From the NCBI GenBank assembly GCA_038232935.1, contig JBBSMX010000002.1, forward strand, positions 1-64,000: DNA of 64,000 bases. Direction: 5' to 3'. Below, one piece after another: positions 1-9,109 of this stretch (its first letter is position 1; every line of letters begins with the position of its first letter). Under the pieces are notes generated by a model, which saw nothing but the letters and a program-made list of their open reading frames with translations, ran no database searches and was not told where the DNA came from. Both the position numbers and the translations under genes were made by a program. This DNA is from JBBSMX01 sp038232935. GTDB taxonomy: Bacteria; Bacteroidota; Rhodothermia; Rhodothermales; JANQRZ01.

Positions 1-236
1 GAGTGCTGGCGGAGACCTTTGAGATCTAGGAAGGTGGTGCTACGCTCTTGGAGCCGCGTCGTGCCTCCGTGCGACGCCAGACCCCGTATGCCTTTATGAA
101 ATCGAACTGTGCCTCTTGACAACCCACCTTGTTATGGGGGGTTAGGTCGTCGCGAAGATACCACGGGGCGACGGCGCGGGGGAACGCTTGGGCAGCGAGC
201 GCGTGAGCGCGTCCGACACTTCAATCCGACATCGTC
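1..236. other. Left-edge non-coding stretch upstream of hemW
   Basis: No gene could be assigned. In the hemW frame a TGA at 204-206 closes the reading frame, so hemW cannot extend further left. A TTGACA hexamer lies at 116-121 but I do not see a convincing -10 box at the right distance. The region may hold the 5' leader of hemW. Confidence 0.4.
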
Positions 237-1385
237 CTGGCCGGTCTCTACCTCCATATCCCCTTCTGCACGCAGCGCTGCGTCTACTGCGACTTCTACT
301 TCGTCACGACGAGCCGCGACTTCCGGCCCTTCGTAGACGCGATGCTCGTGGAGATCGAGGCGTACGGGAGGGAGTACGGGGCGCGGGAGCCAGTGGAGAC
401 CGTGTACTTCGGCGGGGGCACACCGTCGCTGCTGCCCGTCGAGGAGGTGGCTCGGCTGATGCAGGGCATCGCGGAGCATTTCGACCTTTCGGAGGTCGAG
501 GAAGTCACCTTCGAGGTCAACCCCGAGAACGCGACGCTGGACTACCTCAGCGGGCTGCACAGCCTCGGCGTGACCCGGCTCTCGCTCGGCGTACAGTCGT
601 TCTTCGACGAGGACCTCCGCTTTATGAACCGCGTCCACGGCGCGGCCGAGGCCGAGCGCGCCATCGACACGATCCGCCGCGTTGGGTTCGACACGTTCTC
701 CGTGGACCTCATCTTCGGCCTGCCGGACCAGCCCGCCGAGCACTGGAACGCCAACCTCGAACGGGCCGCCCGCCTGAACGTCCCTCACCTCTCGACGTAC
801 GGGCTGACGGTGGAAGAGCGGACACCGCTCGCGAATCAGGTCGCCCGCGGCCTCGTCCACCCCACGCCCGACGAGGCGATGCGCGAGCTGTTTCTCGACA
901 CGATGGGTTATCTCCGGCACCACGGCTACGAGCACTACGAGATCTCAAGCTTCGCGCAGCCCGGTGCCCGTAGCCGCCACAACCAGCTCTACTGGCGGCA
1001 CGCGAACTACCTCGGCCTCGGTCCGAGCGCGCACTCGTTCTGGCGGCAGGGCCCTTCGCTCGCCGGCCGCTGGGCGAACGTCCGCAACCTCCCGCGCTAC
1101 CAGGCCCTCCTCCGACAAGGCCAGCGGCCCATCGACACGCAGGAGCGCCTCGGCGTGGACGACCTCGCCGACGAGTACGTCCTCCTCCGCCTCCGCCTCG
1201 ACGACGGCCTCGACCTCGACGTGCTACAGGAGGAGTACGGCGTGGATCTCCTCGTCGAGAAGCTCGACGAACTCGCCGAGCTCGAAGCCGCCGGGCTCAT
1301 CTACCCCATCCGCAACAGCACCGTCCGCCTGACCGACGAAGGCGCGCTCGTCTGCGACGCCGTCACGGCAAAACTGATCGGCTAG
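237..1385 (+). CDS. hemW: HemW-like radical SAM heme chaperone, apparent CTG start
   Basis: Radical SAM protein of the HemN/HemW family (family knowledge: HemW binds heme and a [4Fe-4S] cluster and delivers heme; it is not a coproporphyrinogen oxidase). Near the N-terminus LHIPFCTQRCVYCDFYF carries the CxxxCxxC cluster motif at residues 11, 15 and 18, followed by DF, the HemW form rather than the CxC of HemN. FGGGTPS and the C-terminal HemW domain are present. The total of 382 residues is normal for the family. The first ATG (342) would remove the cluster motif and is impossible for a working enzyme. Upstream in frame there is no ATG, GTG or TTG before the TGA at 204-206. CTG at 237 gives LAGLYLHIPFC, matching the usual MAGLYIHIPFC opening. 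It is the best start unless a base is wrong. Confidence 0.9.
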   Translation: MAGLYLHIPFCTQRCVYCDFYFVTTSRDFRPFVDAMLVEIEAYGREYGAREPVETVYFGGGTPSLLPVEEVARLMQGIAEHFDLSEVEEVTFEVNPENATLDYLSGLHSLGVTRLSLGVQSFFDEDLRFMNRVHGAAEAERAIDTIRRVGFDTFSVDLIFGLPDQPAEHWNANLERAARLNVPHLSTYGLTVEERTPLANQVARGLVHPTPDEAMRELFLDTMGYLRHHGYEHYEISSFAQPGARSRHNQLYWRHANYLGLGPSAHSFWRQGPSLAGRWANVRNLPRYQALLRQGQRPIDTQERLGVDDLADEYVLLRLRLDDGLDLDVLQEEYGVDLLVEKLDELAELEAAGLIYPIRNSTVRLTDEGALVCDAVTAKLIG

Positions 1386-1411
1386 TACCCTGTTGAGAAG
1401 CCTTTTTCGGT

Positions 1412-1517
1412 GTCATCCTGAGCGCAGCGAAGTCGAAGAATCCGAAGGATCGGCGAAGCCCATCGTTCGAGGCATCGTGCTGCTCGTCAGAGATCCCTCG
1501 ACGGAGCTCGGGATGAC
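1412..1517. repeat. Dispersed intergenic repeat, GTCATCC...GGATGAC family
   Basis: A roughly 106-bp element with inverted ends GTCATCCTGAGC and GGATGAC lies between hemW and the DUF192 gene. Internal blocks GCGAAGTCGAAG and GATCCCTCG are typical of a widespread non-coding repeat. Related copies lie at 32341-32513 and 40553-40626 in this window. It is non-coding. Mobility or function is unknown. Confidence 0.75.
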
Positions 1518-1638
1518 AGGAAGGGCCGTATCGCAGAGCTTCCCAACAGAGCAATCGGCTCGCTCTTGGCTCTTCGCCTTCGGCGCTTGGCCGACAGGAT
1601 AGAAACCTGACAGCCCATAGCTAACAGCCAACAACTCC

Positions 1639-2142
1639 ATGCTCCGCTTCCTCGCTCCCCTCCTCCTGCTCGCCCTCCTCACCACCGGCTGCCGCAACGA
1701 AGCGGCGGACCAACCGGCCCCGACCGCTAGCACGGCTCCGACTACGGCCGGCATCCCGTTCCGCAGCGACGGGACGCTCACCTTCTTCCGCGAGGACGGC
1801 GAAGAGATCGTCACGATCAACGTCGAGATCGCACAGGGCGACTCGGCGACGCAGCGCGGGCTGATGCAGCGGACATCGCTGCCCGAGCGAAGCGGGATGC
1901 TCTTTGTCATGCCGACCGTGGAGCGCCACGGCTTCTGGATGGCGAACACCCCGCTCTCGCTCGACATCACGTTCGTTAGTCCAGACTCCACCGTCCTCAA
2001 CACGGCCAAGTACACCACGCCGTACTCGACGGAGTCCGTCTACGCGGAAGGACAGTCCCACTTCATCGTGGAGACCCCGGCCGGATTCACCGACACGTAC
2101 GGCATCACCGCTGGGGACCGCGTCCGTTGGACCCCAAAGTGA
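1639..2142 (+). CDS. DUF192 family lipoprotein
   Basis: A 167-residue protein beginning MLRFLAPLLLLALLTTGC, a lipoprotein signal peptide with lipobox Cys at residue 18. The rest is a DUF192 domain, seen in RGLMQRTSLPERSGMLFV and the following GFWMANTPLSLDITFV segment. DUF192 proteins are small secreted or periplasmic beta proteins of unknown biochemical role. It probably sits in an envelope membrane facing the periplasm. The gene stands alone between a repeat element and a terminator-like hairpin at 2262-2294. Confidence 0.85.
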   Translation: MLRFLAPLLLLALLTTGCRNEAADQPAPTASTAPTTAGIPFRSDGTLTFFREDGEEIVTINVEIAQGDSATQRGLMQRTSLPERSGMLFVMPTVERHGFWMANTPLSLDITFVSPDSTVLNTAKYTTPYSTESVYAEGQSHFIVETPAGFTDTYGITAGDRVRWTPK

Positions 2143-2230
2143 CGCTATTGCGAGGACTGTGAAGCGTGCGTTAAACAGGTCGGGGTAGAAACTAAAAATC
2201 GCGCGTTTCCGTTTTAGCTACTACAAAGAT

Positions 2231-2283
2231 GGCAGCCCCGTAAGGCTGTCGCAGGCCGGGACCCCGGCAGCCCCGTAAGGCTG
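2231..2283 (+). repeat. 18-bp direct repeat pair
   Basis: The 18-mer GGCAGCCCCGTAAGGCTG occurs at 2231-2248 and again at 2266-2283. Each copy is a small hairpin. The second forms the core of a longer stem followed by T residues (see terminator). Confidence 0.8.
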
Positions 2284-2294
2284 CCGGGGTTTTC
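2262..2294 (+). terminator. Rho-independent terminator after DUF192 gene
   Basis: A perfect 11-bp stem CCCCGGCAGCC (2262-2272) with GGCTGCCGGGG (2279-2289), loop of six bases, followed by TTTTCT. It lies 120 bp after the DUF192 stop and 28 bp before the next start, so it separates the two transcripts. Confidence 0.8.
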
Positions 2295-2322
2295 TGTATT
2301 CGCTCCTCTCTTCCCCTCTCTG

Positions 2323-2856
2323 ATGCCAACCGACCTGCCGTCGCAATTCTCCGCTCGCCTCGATGCGGATGTCTATGCCCTCCTCGTCCACCCCATCCTC
2401 GACGGCGACCGGCAGCTCGTCCGCGAACCCGACGAGGGCGACGACCCGCTCCTCTTCCGCGCCGCGCTCGACCGCGAGGCAGGCACCGTCCGCCTCCTCG
2501 ACTTCCCGCCCGTCACCGACCATGTGGGCACCGCCCTCGGAGAGGTCGCGGCGACGGTCACCATCGAGGGCGACCCGACCGGCGACTACGACCGCAACAC
2601 CGGCCACGTCCACATCGAGGTCGCGCTCACGTTCGCCCCGAAGCATCTCTTGGCGCGGAAGTCGCGCGTGAAGCTCGCCCTCTCGTCGGAGGCGACGATC
2701 CGCGAGCCCGAGCTCGAAGCCGACGGCGATCCGTTCACACTCGACGACGGCACGCTCATCCTCGTCGGCCACGGCACGTTCGAAGGCGGCTCGCTCGACG
2801 GCGGTGACCTGTGGCTCGCCATCTCCTGCGCCATCGACGATGTGGTCGAGGAATAA
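2323..2856 (+). CDS. Hypothetical protein, unrecognised
   Basis: A 177-residue acidic protein with no signal peptide and no membrane segment, so probably cytoplasmic. I do not recognise a family. The sequence alternates short beta-like stretches (TGHVHIEVALTF, DLWLAISCAID) with acidic turns, suggesting a compact beta-rich fold. The codon pattern is typical of its neighbours and it starts 28 bp after a terminator, so it is probably expressed. The next gene on the same strand follows after 26 bp and could be cotranscribed. Confidence 0.7.
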   Translation: MPTDLPSQFSARLDADVYALLVHPILDGDRQLVREPDEGDDPLLFRAALDREAGTVRLLDFPPVTDHVGTALGEVAATVTIEGDPTGDYDRNTGHVHIEVALTFAPKHLLARKSRVKLALSSEATIREPELEADGDPFTLDDGTLILVGHGTFEGGSLDGGDLWLAISCAIDDVVEE

Positions 2857-2882
2857 GGCATAGTCGGGCGCGCCGTACCTTC

Positions 2883-3581
2883 ATGGAGAACCGCTCCCAC
2901 CTCGCGCCTGCCATGTCCTCCGAGTCCAAACCCACGACGCCTGCCGACCTCGCCGGCCTCCCCCCCTGCGAAACGAGCGAAGGCGGAGGGGACGACCGCG
3001 GCGGTCTCCGCTTTGCCGTCGTCTACGGCTCCGTCCGTCCGAAGCGGCAGGGCATCCGCGCCGCCCGGTTCGTCGCCCGCGAGCTCGAAAGGCGCGGGCA
3101 CTACGTCGATCTGATCGACCCACTCGACGTCGAGCTCCCCCTCCTCACCCGGACGTACTCGGAGTACGGCGAGGGCGAAGCGCCGGAAGTGTTGGAGCGC
3201 CTCGCCACGATCTATCGTGCCGCCGACGGGTTCGTGTTCGTCGCCGGCGAGTACAACCACGGCCTCCCGCCCGCGCTCAAAAACCTCATCGATCACTTCC
3301 TGCACGAGTATTTCTGGCGGCCAGCCGGGATCGTCACCTACTCCGCCGGCAGCTTCGGCGGCGTGCGGGCCGCCGTCCACCTCCGCGCCGTACTCGGCGA
3401 AGTCGGCCTCGTCACGATCCCCTCGATGCTGCCCGTTCCGAAAGTGTCCGAGGCGTTCGAAGAAGACGGCGCGCCGAAGGACGAGAGCTACGAGAAGCGC
3501 ACGGCCCGCTTCCTCGGCGAATTGTGCTGGTACGCCCGCGCCCTCAAAGCGGCACGCGCTGACGGCGTTCCGTATACCTGA
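2883..3581 (+). CDS. NADPH-dependent FMN reductase family protein
   Basis: A flavodoxin-like protein of about 232 residues. VVYGSVRPKRQGIRAARFV is the FMN phosphate-binding loop, and FVAGEYNHGLPPALKNLIDH contains the conserved EYNHG(L/S)P-ALKN motif of the NADPH-dependent FMN/quinone reductase family. YSAGSFGGVRAAVHLR follows the usual pattern. It probably reduces FMN, quinones or azo compounds using NAD(P)H in the cytoplasm. The start at 2883 (MENRSHLAP) or 2913 (MSSESKP) is possible. The longer is chosen because the gap to the upstream stop is still 26 bp. About 40 poorly conserved residues precede the flavodoxin core. Confidence 0.85.
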   Translation: MENRSHLAPAMSSESKPTTPADLAGLPPCETSEGGGDDRGGLRFAVVYGSVRPKRQGIRAARFVARELERRGHYVDLIDPLDVELPLLTRTYSEYGEGEAPEVLERLATIYRAADGFVFVAGEYNHGLPPALKNLIDHFLHEYFWRPAGIVTYSAGSFGGVRAAVHLRAVLGEVGLVTIPSMLPVPKVSEAFEEDGAPKDESYEKRTARFLGELCWYARALKAARADGVPYT

Positions 3582-3585
3582 GACG

Positions 3586-3643
3586 TCAGAGCGAGAACGA
3601 CTCGCCGCAGGCGCAGGGGCGGGCGACCTGCGGGTTGTGGAAG
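3586..3643 (-). pseudogene. Detached 3' end of an A-type Fe-S carrier gene
   Basis: Read on the minus strand this segment encodes FHNPQVARPCACGESFSL and a stop. It matches the C-terminus of the complete A-type carrier at 4377-4712 (FHNPQAARTCACGESFSL). At DNA level 3588-3643 matches 4379-4434 at 53 of 56 positions. No upstream part of a carrier gene is attached: the methyltransferase stop is 13 bp away. It is a leftover of a second copy or a scar of insertion. Confidence 0.85.
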
Positions 3644-3656
3644 GGCCGGGGGCCGT

Positions 3657-4283
3657 TCAAAGGGCCTTCAGGTCAGAAGGGATCGCAACCAGCAGAACCG
3701 AGAGCGGCCGGCCCGATTCAGGATGCACAGGCTCCTCGACCGAAGCGATCACGAGGCCTGCCGACGTCAACCGCTCAACCCACGAGGCCAATGTGCGAAA
3801 GTACCACGGCATCGGTTCGACAAAACCGCTCCCGAGCCCAGCAAAATCCTCCGTTCTCCATCCGTCGGCATACGAGACGGCATTGTCCCCGCTCCACGGA
3901 TGCACGGTCTGAATCACCACAGCCCCGCCGGGCTGCAAGCGTGAGCGCAGGGCGCGCAGCAACGGGGACACCTCCTGCCCCAGCAAGGCGAAGTTACAGA
4001 CCGCTACGTCGAAGCCCTCGCTTCCCAGCCGTGTCGGGTCCGCCGCCACCTCTTCGAATGACGCGGTGACGAAGCGGCCACCCCCCAGCCTCTGCGCCTC
4101 CTCAATCAGGGAGGCCGAACCGTCCACGCCTACAGCGTCCACGCCATGTCGTGCGAGAGCACGGCAAAGCCAACCCTCGCCACATCCTGCGTCGAGCATG
4201 CGCTCCGGCGCACGACGGAGCACCGCGTCAAGGACTGTAGCGTCGGTGGCAAGACGGCGGCTCTCGATCTGTTCCTCTCGCAC
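3657..4283 (-). CDS. SAM-dependent class I methyltransferase (5' end interrupted)
   Basis: The uninterrupted part encodes 208 residues from a GTG at 4283. MLDAGCGEGWLCRAL is SAM-binding motif I, followed by AVGVDGSASLIEEA and DVAVCNFALL, so this is a class I methyltransferase. The substrate is unknown. Upstream in the same frame an ATG (4358 or 4352) reads through a TGA at 4316-4314 into EANAAAWTRAVREEQIESRR, which looks like the normal N-terminus of this family. The true gene therefore probably runs 4358-3657 with one nonsense codon. Either translation restarts at GTG 4283, giving an N-terminally shortened enzyme, or the gene is recently inactivated. It is flanked by direct repeats of the carrier gene's 3' end. 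Confidence 0.75.
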   Translation of the reverse strand: MREEQIESRRLATDATVLDAVLRRAPERMLDAGCGEGWLCRALARHGVDAVGVDGSASLIEEAQRLGGGRFVTASFEEVAADPTRLGSEGFDVAVCNFALLGQEVSPLLRALRSRLQPGGAVVIQTVHPWSGDNAVSYADGWRTEDFAGLGSGFVEPMPWYFRTLASWVERLTSAGLVIASVEEPVHPESGRPLSVLLVAIPSDLKAL

Positions 4284-4358
4284 GGCACGCGTCCAAGCGG
4301 CAGCGTTGGCCTCTCAACTCCGTGCGAGCAGCGCCGTCGGTCCTTCGTCCATAGGCAT
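4284..4358 (-). pseudogene. Methyltransferase 5' segment with in-frame TGA
   Basis: From ATG at 4358 the frame reads MPMDEGPTALLARS, then TGA (4316-4314), then EANAAAWTRAV continuous with the downstream methyltransferase. Related methyltransferases as I remember them have a W in this place (S-W-x-A-N-A-x-A-W), one base from TGA. A sequencing error, a real nonsense mutation or readthrough would all fit. Confidence 0.65.
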
Positions 4359-4376
4359 CAGAAAACCGTCCCTGCT

Positions 4377-4712
4377 TTAGAGTGAGAACGACTCGCCGCA
4401 GGCGCAGGTGCGGGCGGCCTGCGGGTTGTGGAAGTGGAAGCCCTGCCCCTCTAACCCGTCCGAGAAATCGAGCGTTGTGCCGTCGAGGTAGAGGTAGCTC
4501 TTGAGGTCCATCACCACGCGGAACGGCTCCTCGCCGACGACGCGGTCTTTCTCCTGCAACGCCGAGTCCCACCCGAGGTCGTAGGTCAGCCCCGAGCAGC
4601 CGCCCGAGACGACGGCGACGCGGAGGAACTGCTCGTCCGGCTGGATGCTTTCGCGCGCGGCGATCTCGCGGATGCGCTCGGCGGCGGCTTCAGTGATCGT
4701 AATGCCTTCCAT
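4377..4712 (-). CDS. A-type iron-sulfur carrier (IscA/SufA/ErpA family)
   Basis: A 111-residue HesB/IscA-type protein that carries [2Fe-2S]/[4Fe-4S] clusters to target enzymes. The three conserved cysteines are visible: one in VSGGCSGLTY and two in the C-terminal CACGESFSL. The length is typical. It is transcribed divergently from the suf operon, which starts 275 bp away, so it probably serves the same assembly pathway. IscA, SufA and ErpA cannot be told apart from sequence alone. Its last 56 bp are duplicated at 3588-3643 beyond the methyltransferase. Confidence 0.92.
   Translation of the reverse strand: MEGITITEAAAERIREIAARESIQPDEQFLRVAVVSGGCSGLTYDLGWDSALQEKDRVVGEEPFRVVMDLKSYLYLDGTTLDFSDGLEGQGFHFHNPQAARTCACGESFSL
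4379..4434. repeat. 56-bp direct repeat, right copy (partner 3588-3643)
   Basis: 53 of 56 bases match 3588-3643 in the same orientation. The pair brackets the methyltransferase gene. The right copy is the functional 3' end of the A-type carrier gene. Confidence 0.85.
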
Positions 4713-4824
4713 GACGGCTTCGAAATAGCGTGACTTGGGGAGAACTTAACAGGGGCTGAGGCAACACTTCGCAGCGCGCAGCATACCATTCCCCGACGGC
4801 AGGGTTTCCATCGCTGCGCGGCCT

Positions 4825-4878
4825 CTAGACCCGTTTAACGCAGGGTTCGACCTAGACCCGTTTAACGCAGGGTTCGAC
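4825..4878. repeat. Tandem 27-bp repeat in the carrier/suf divergent promoter region
   Basis: Two identical, abutting 27-bp units at 4825-4851 and 4852-4878, each starting CTAGACCCGTTTAACGCAGG. They lie between the divergent A-type carrier and sufB genes, where regulation would be expected. The 275-bp gap (4713-4987) holds no gene. Confidence 0.85.
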
Positions 4879-4987
4879 CGGCCGCGCCGTCGCGCGCTCC
4901 CGAGGGAACTGCCCTCCCGAGCATCGGTACCGATCCGCACGGCTCGCTACCGCCCGCCGCCCCGACCTACGCAACGACGCTCCGACT

Positions 4988-6487
<1,500 letters not shown>

Positions 6488-6542
6488 TCCCGCCGCCACG
6501 TCCGCTCCGCCCGTCATCACCCGATTCCGAAATCCGAACGAC

Positions 6543-7307
6543 ATGCTTGAGATCAAAAACCTGCACGCGAACGTCGAAGGCCACGAGATCCTCCGAGGCG
6601 TGGACCTGACCGTCGAGGCTGGCGAAGTCCACGCGATCATGGGGCCGAACGGCTCCGGCAAGAGCACGCTCGCGAACGTCCTCGCCGGGCGTGAGGAGTA
6701 CGAGATCACCGAGGGCTCCGTAACCTACGACGGGCAGGACCTCCTAGACATGGCCCCCGAGGAGCGCGCCCGCGACGGCGTCTTCCTCGCCTTCCAGTAC
6801 CCCGTCGAGCTGCCCGGCGTGAGCACGATGCAGTTCCTCCGCACCGCCGTCAACTCGATGCGCGAGCACCGCGGCGAGCCCGTGATGAACGTCGCCGAGT
6901 TCATGAAGCGGATGCGCGAGAAGGCCGACTTCGTCAACCTCGACCACAACCTGATGAAGCGCTCGGTGAACGAGGGCTTCTCCGGCGGCGAGAAGAAGCG
7001 CGCCGAGATCTTCCAGATGGCCATGCTCGACCCGCGCCTCGCCATCCTCGACGAGACCGACTCCGGGCTCGACATCGACGCGCTGAAGATCGTGTCGGCG
7101 GGCGTGAACAAGCTGCGCGGGCCGGAGCGCGCGTTCGTGCTGATCACGCACTACCAGCGCCTGCTCAACTACATTGTCCCGGACGTGGTCCACATCCTGA
7201 TGGACGGCCGGATCGTGAAGTCCGGCGGCAAGGAGCTCGCCCTCAAGCTGGAAGAGAAGGGCTACGAGTGGATCCGCGAGCACGCCGCCGAACTCGTCGC
7301 CGCGTAA
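6543..7307 (+). CDS. sufC: Fe-S assembly ATPase SufC
   Basis: A 254-residue ABC-type ATPase without membrane partner, the energy-supplying subunit of SufBC2D. It shows Walker A GPNGSGKST (residues 34-42), signature SGGEKKRAEI (from residue 147) and Walker B LAILDETDSGLD, where the DETDSGLD form is typical of SufC. It starts 55 bp after sufB and is followed by sufD after 35 bp. Confidence 0.97.
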   Translation: MLEIKNLHANVEGHEILRGVDLTVEAGEVHAIMGPNGSGKSTLANVLAGREEYEITEGSVTYDGQDLLDMAPEERARDGVFLAFQYPVELPGVSTMQFLRTAVNSMREHRGEPVMNVAEFMKRMREKADFVNLDHNLMKRSVNEGFSGGEKKRAEIFQMAMLDPRLAILDETDSGLDIDALKIVSAGVNKLRGPERAFVLITHYQRLLNYIVPDVVHILMDGRIVKSGGKELALKLEEKGYEWIREHAAELVAA

Positions 7308-7342
7308 CGCCCCTACCGCCAAGACCGACTGATTTGCCGACT

Positions 7343-8674
7343 ATGATCGACACGCTGGAAAAGGCCCCCGACCTCAACGAGCGGCTCGTGTCCGCCTACG
7401 AGCGCCAGCTCGAAGAGCGCTCGAACGGCCACCCGCCCGCCTTCCGCGATCTCCGCGAGCGGGCGATGACCTCGTTCGATGCCCTCGGTATTCCGACGCG
7501 GAAGCACGAGGCGTGGAAGTACACCAACATCGCCAAAGCGCTCCGCCACGACTACGCCGTGCTCGACCCCGGCGCAGCTTCGGACGTTCGTGCGGATGAT
7601 GTCGCTGCGTACCGGATCGCGGGCCTCGACGCGTACACGCTCGTCGTCGTCAACGGCATCGTGGATGTGGACCTCTCGGACACCGACGCGCTGCCAGCGG
7701 GCGTCCACGTCGGCAGCCTCCGCGACGCGGCCGAGACGCACGCCGACGTGCTCGATACCTATTTCGGGAAGTACGCCGATGTCGACGAGGACGCGTTCGT
7801 CGCGCTCAACTCCGCGTTCGACCTCGACGGCGTGTTCCTCCGCGTCGAGAAAGGCGTGACGCTGGAACGGCCGATTCAGGTCGTCTACGTCACCGACGCC
7901 GACCGCGACGTGCTGTTGCAGACGCGCAACCTCTACCTGTTCGGCGAGAACAGCGAGGCGCTCGTCGTCGAGACGTTCCACTCGGCGAGCGACGTGAAGA
8001 CGTTCAGCAACCGCGTGACCGAAGTCGTCGTGGACCGCGCGGCGCGGATCAACCTGCTCCAGCTACAGAACGAGAACGACGAGGCCTCGCAGGTCAGCAC
8101 GCTGCAGGTGTATCAGGAGGCGCAGAGCACGTTCTCCGCGCACACGTACACGCTCGGCGGCGCGCTCGTCCGCAACAACATCAACGCCGTACCCAACGGC
8201 GAGGGCTGCGAGACGCACCTCTACGGCCTCTACATCGCCGACGGCGAGCGGCACGTCGACAACCACACGCTGATCGACCACGCTGCGCCGAACTGCTTCT
8301 CGAACGAGCTCTACCGCGGCATCATCGACGACCGTGCGACGGGCGTGTTCAACGGCAAAGTCTTCGTCCGCCGCGACGCGCAGCAGACGAACGCCTACCA
8401 GTCCAGCCAGGGCGTCGTGCTCAGCGACGACGCGCACCACTACTCGAAGCCCGAGCTGGAGATCTACGCCGACGACGTGAAGTGCTCGCACGGCTCGACG
8501 ACCGGCGAGCTGGAGCCGGAGCACGTGTTCTACCTCCGCAGCCGCGGCCTCAGCGAGCGGCAGGCGAAGTCGCTCCTACTATACGCCTTCGCCCACGACA
8601 TTGTCACCGAGCTTCCGCACGAGGCGCTCCGCAACTACCTCGACGGGCTCATCGAACAGCGGCTCAACGCCTAA
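7343..8674 (+). CDS. sufD: Fe-S cluster assembly protein SufD
   Basis: A 443-residue SufB/SufD-family protein that pairs with SufB to build the scaffold interface. KHEAWKYTNI near residue 60 is a SufD hallmark. The C-terminal KCSHGSTTGELE (Cys about 381, His about 383) holds the residues shared with E. coli SufD at the SufB-SufD interface. ATG at 7343 (MIDTLEKAPD) is chosen because the longer reading to 7268 would overlap sufC and adds only arginine-rich sequence. Confidence 0.96.
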   Translation: MIDTLEKAPDLNERLVSAYERQLEERSNGHPPAFRDLRERAMTSFDALGIPTRKHEAWKYTNIAKALRHDYAVLDPGAASDVRADDVAAYRIAGLDAYTLVVVNGIVDVDLSDTDALPAGVHVGSLRDAAETHADVLDTYFGKYADVDEDAFVALNSAFDLDGVFLRVEKGVTLERPIQVVYVTDADRDVLLQTRNLYLFGENSEALVVETFHSASDVKTFSNRVTEVVVDRAARINLLQLQNENDEASQVSTLQVYQEAQSTFSAHTYTLGGALVRNNINAVPNGEGCETHLYGLYIADGERHVDNHTLIDHAAPNCFSNELYRGIIDDRATGVFNGKVFVRRDAQQTNAYQSSQGVVLSDDAHHYSKPELEIYADDVKCSHGSTTGELEPEHVFYLRSRGLSERQAKSLLLYAFAHDIVTELPHEALRNYLDGLIEQRLNA

Positions 8675-8678
8675 TCCG

Positions 8679-9041
8679 ATGGCCGAACGCGATCCCTTCG
8701 AACCCCTCGAATCCCCACTCGACCGCGAGCAGGACTTCGGCCCCATCGGCGCGCAGGTCGTCGAGGTGCTCAAGGGCATCTACGACCCGGAGATCCCCGT
8801 GCCGATCTGGGACCTCGGGCTGATCTACCTCATCGACGTGGACGAGAACAACGAGGTCTACGTCAAGATGACGCTGACGGCCCCGAACTGCCCCGCCGCC
8901 GAGTCCATGCCGAGCGAAGTGCAGGAGAAGGTCTCGATGATCCCCGATGTGCGCGACTGCAAGGTGGACATCACATTCGACCCGCCCTACCACCCCGACT
9001 ACATGAGCGACGAGGCGAAGGTGACGCTCGGCTTCATGTAA
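8679..9041 (+). CDS. SufT-like MIP18/DUF59 protein
   Basis: A 120-residue MIP18-family (DUF59) protein. IYDPEIPVPIWDLGLIYLI is the conserved core, and TAPNCPAAESMP carries the conserved cysteine. Proteins of this type sit in suf operons and help Fe-S cluster maturation or delivery (SufT). It begins 4 bp after the sufD stop, which implies cotranslation. ATG at 8679 is chosen over 8601 because the latter overlaps sufD. Confidence 0.9.
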   Translation: MAERDPFEPLESPLDREQDFGPIGAQVVEVLKGIYDPEIPVPIWDLGLIYLIDVDENNEVYVKMTLTAPNCPAAESMPSEVQEKVSMIPDVRDCKVDITFDPPYHPDYMSDEAKVTLGFM

Positions 9042-9065
9042 ACGCGGTTTTCGATTTTGTACGTT

Positions 9066-9092
9066 GTAGGGGCGGCCGCCGGTCGCCCCTAC
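9066..9092. repeat. Palindromic intergenic repeat, GTAGGGGCG...CGCCCCTAC
   Basis: A 27-bp imperfect palindrome between the sufT-like gene and sufS with perfect 9-base arms. The same family appears at 42109-42182 (degenerate) and 59716-59743 (perfect). It could act as an RNA hairpin within the suf transcript. Confidence 0.75.
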
Positions 9093-9109
9093 GTGTTTCT
9101 GCCGACGCC

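Noticed and set aside
116..147. TTGACA upstream of hemW as a promoter
   Set aside because: There is no acceptable -10 box at 16-19 bp distance, so it was not called.
109..336. 75-residue frame overlapping the start of hemW
   Set aside because: Out of frame with the HemW cysteines, arginine-rich, and no family match.
4836..4880. GGGTTCGACC in the 27-bp repeats, resembling a tRNA T-loop
   Set aside because: No acceptor, D or anticodon stems can be formed around it, so it is not a tRNA or a clear tRNA fragment.
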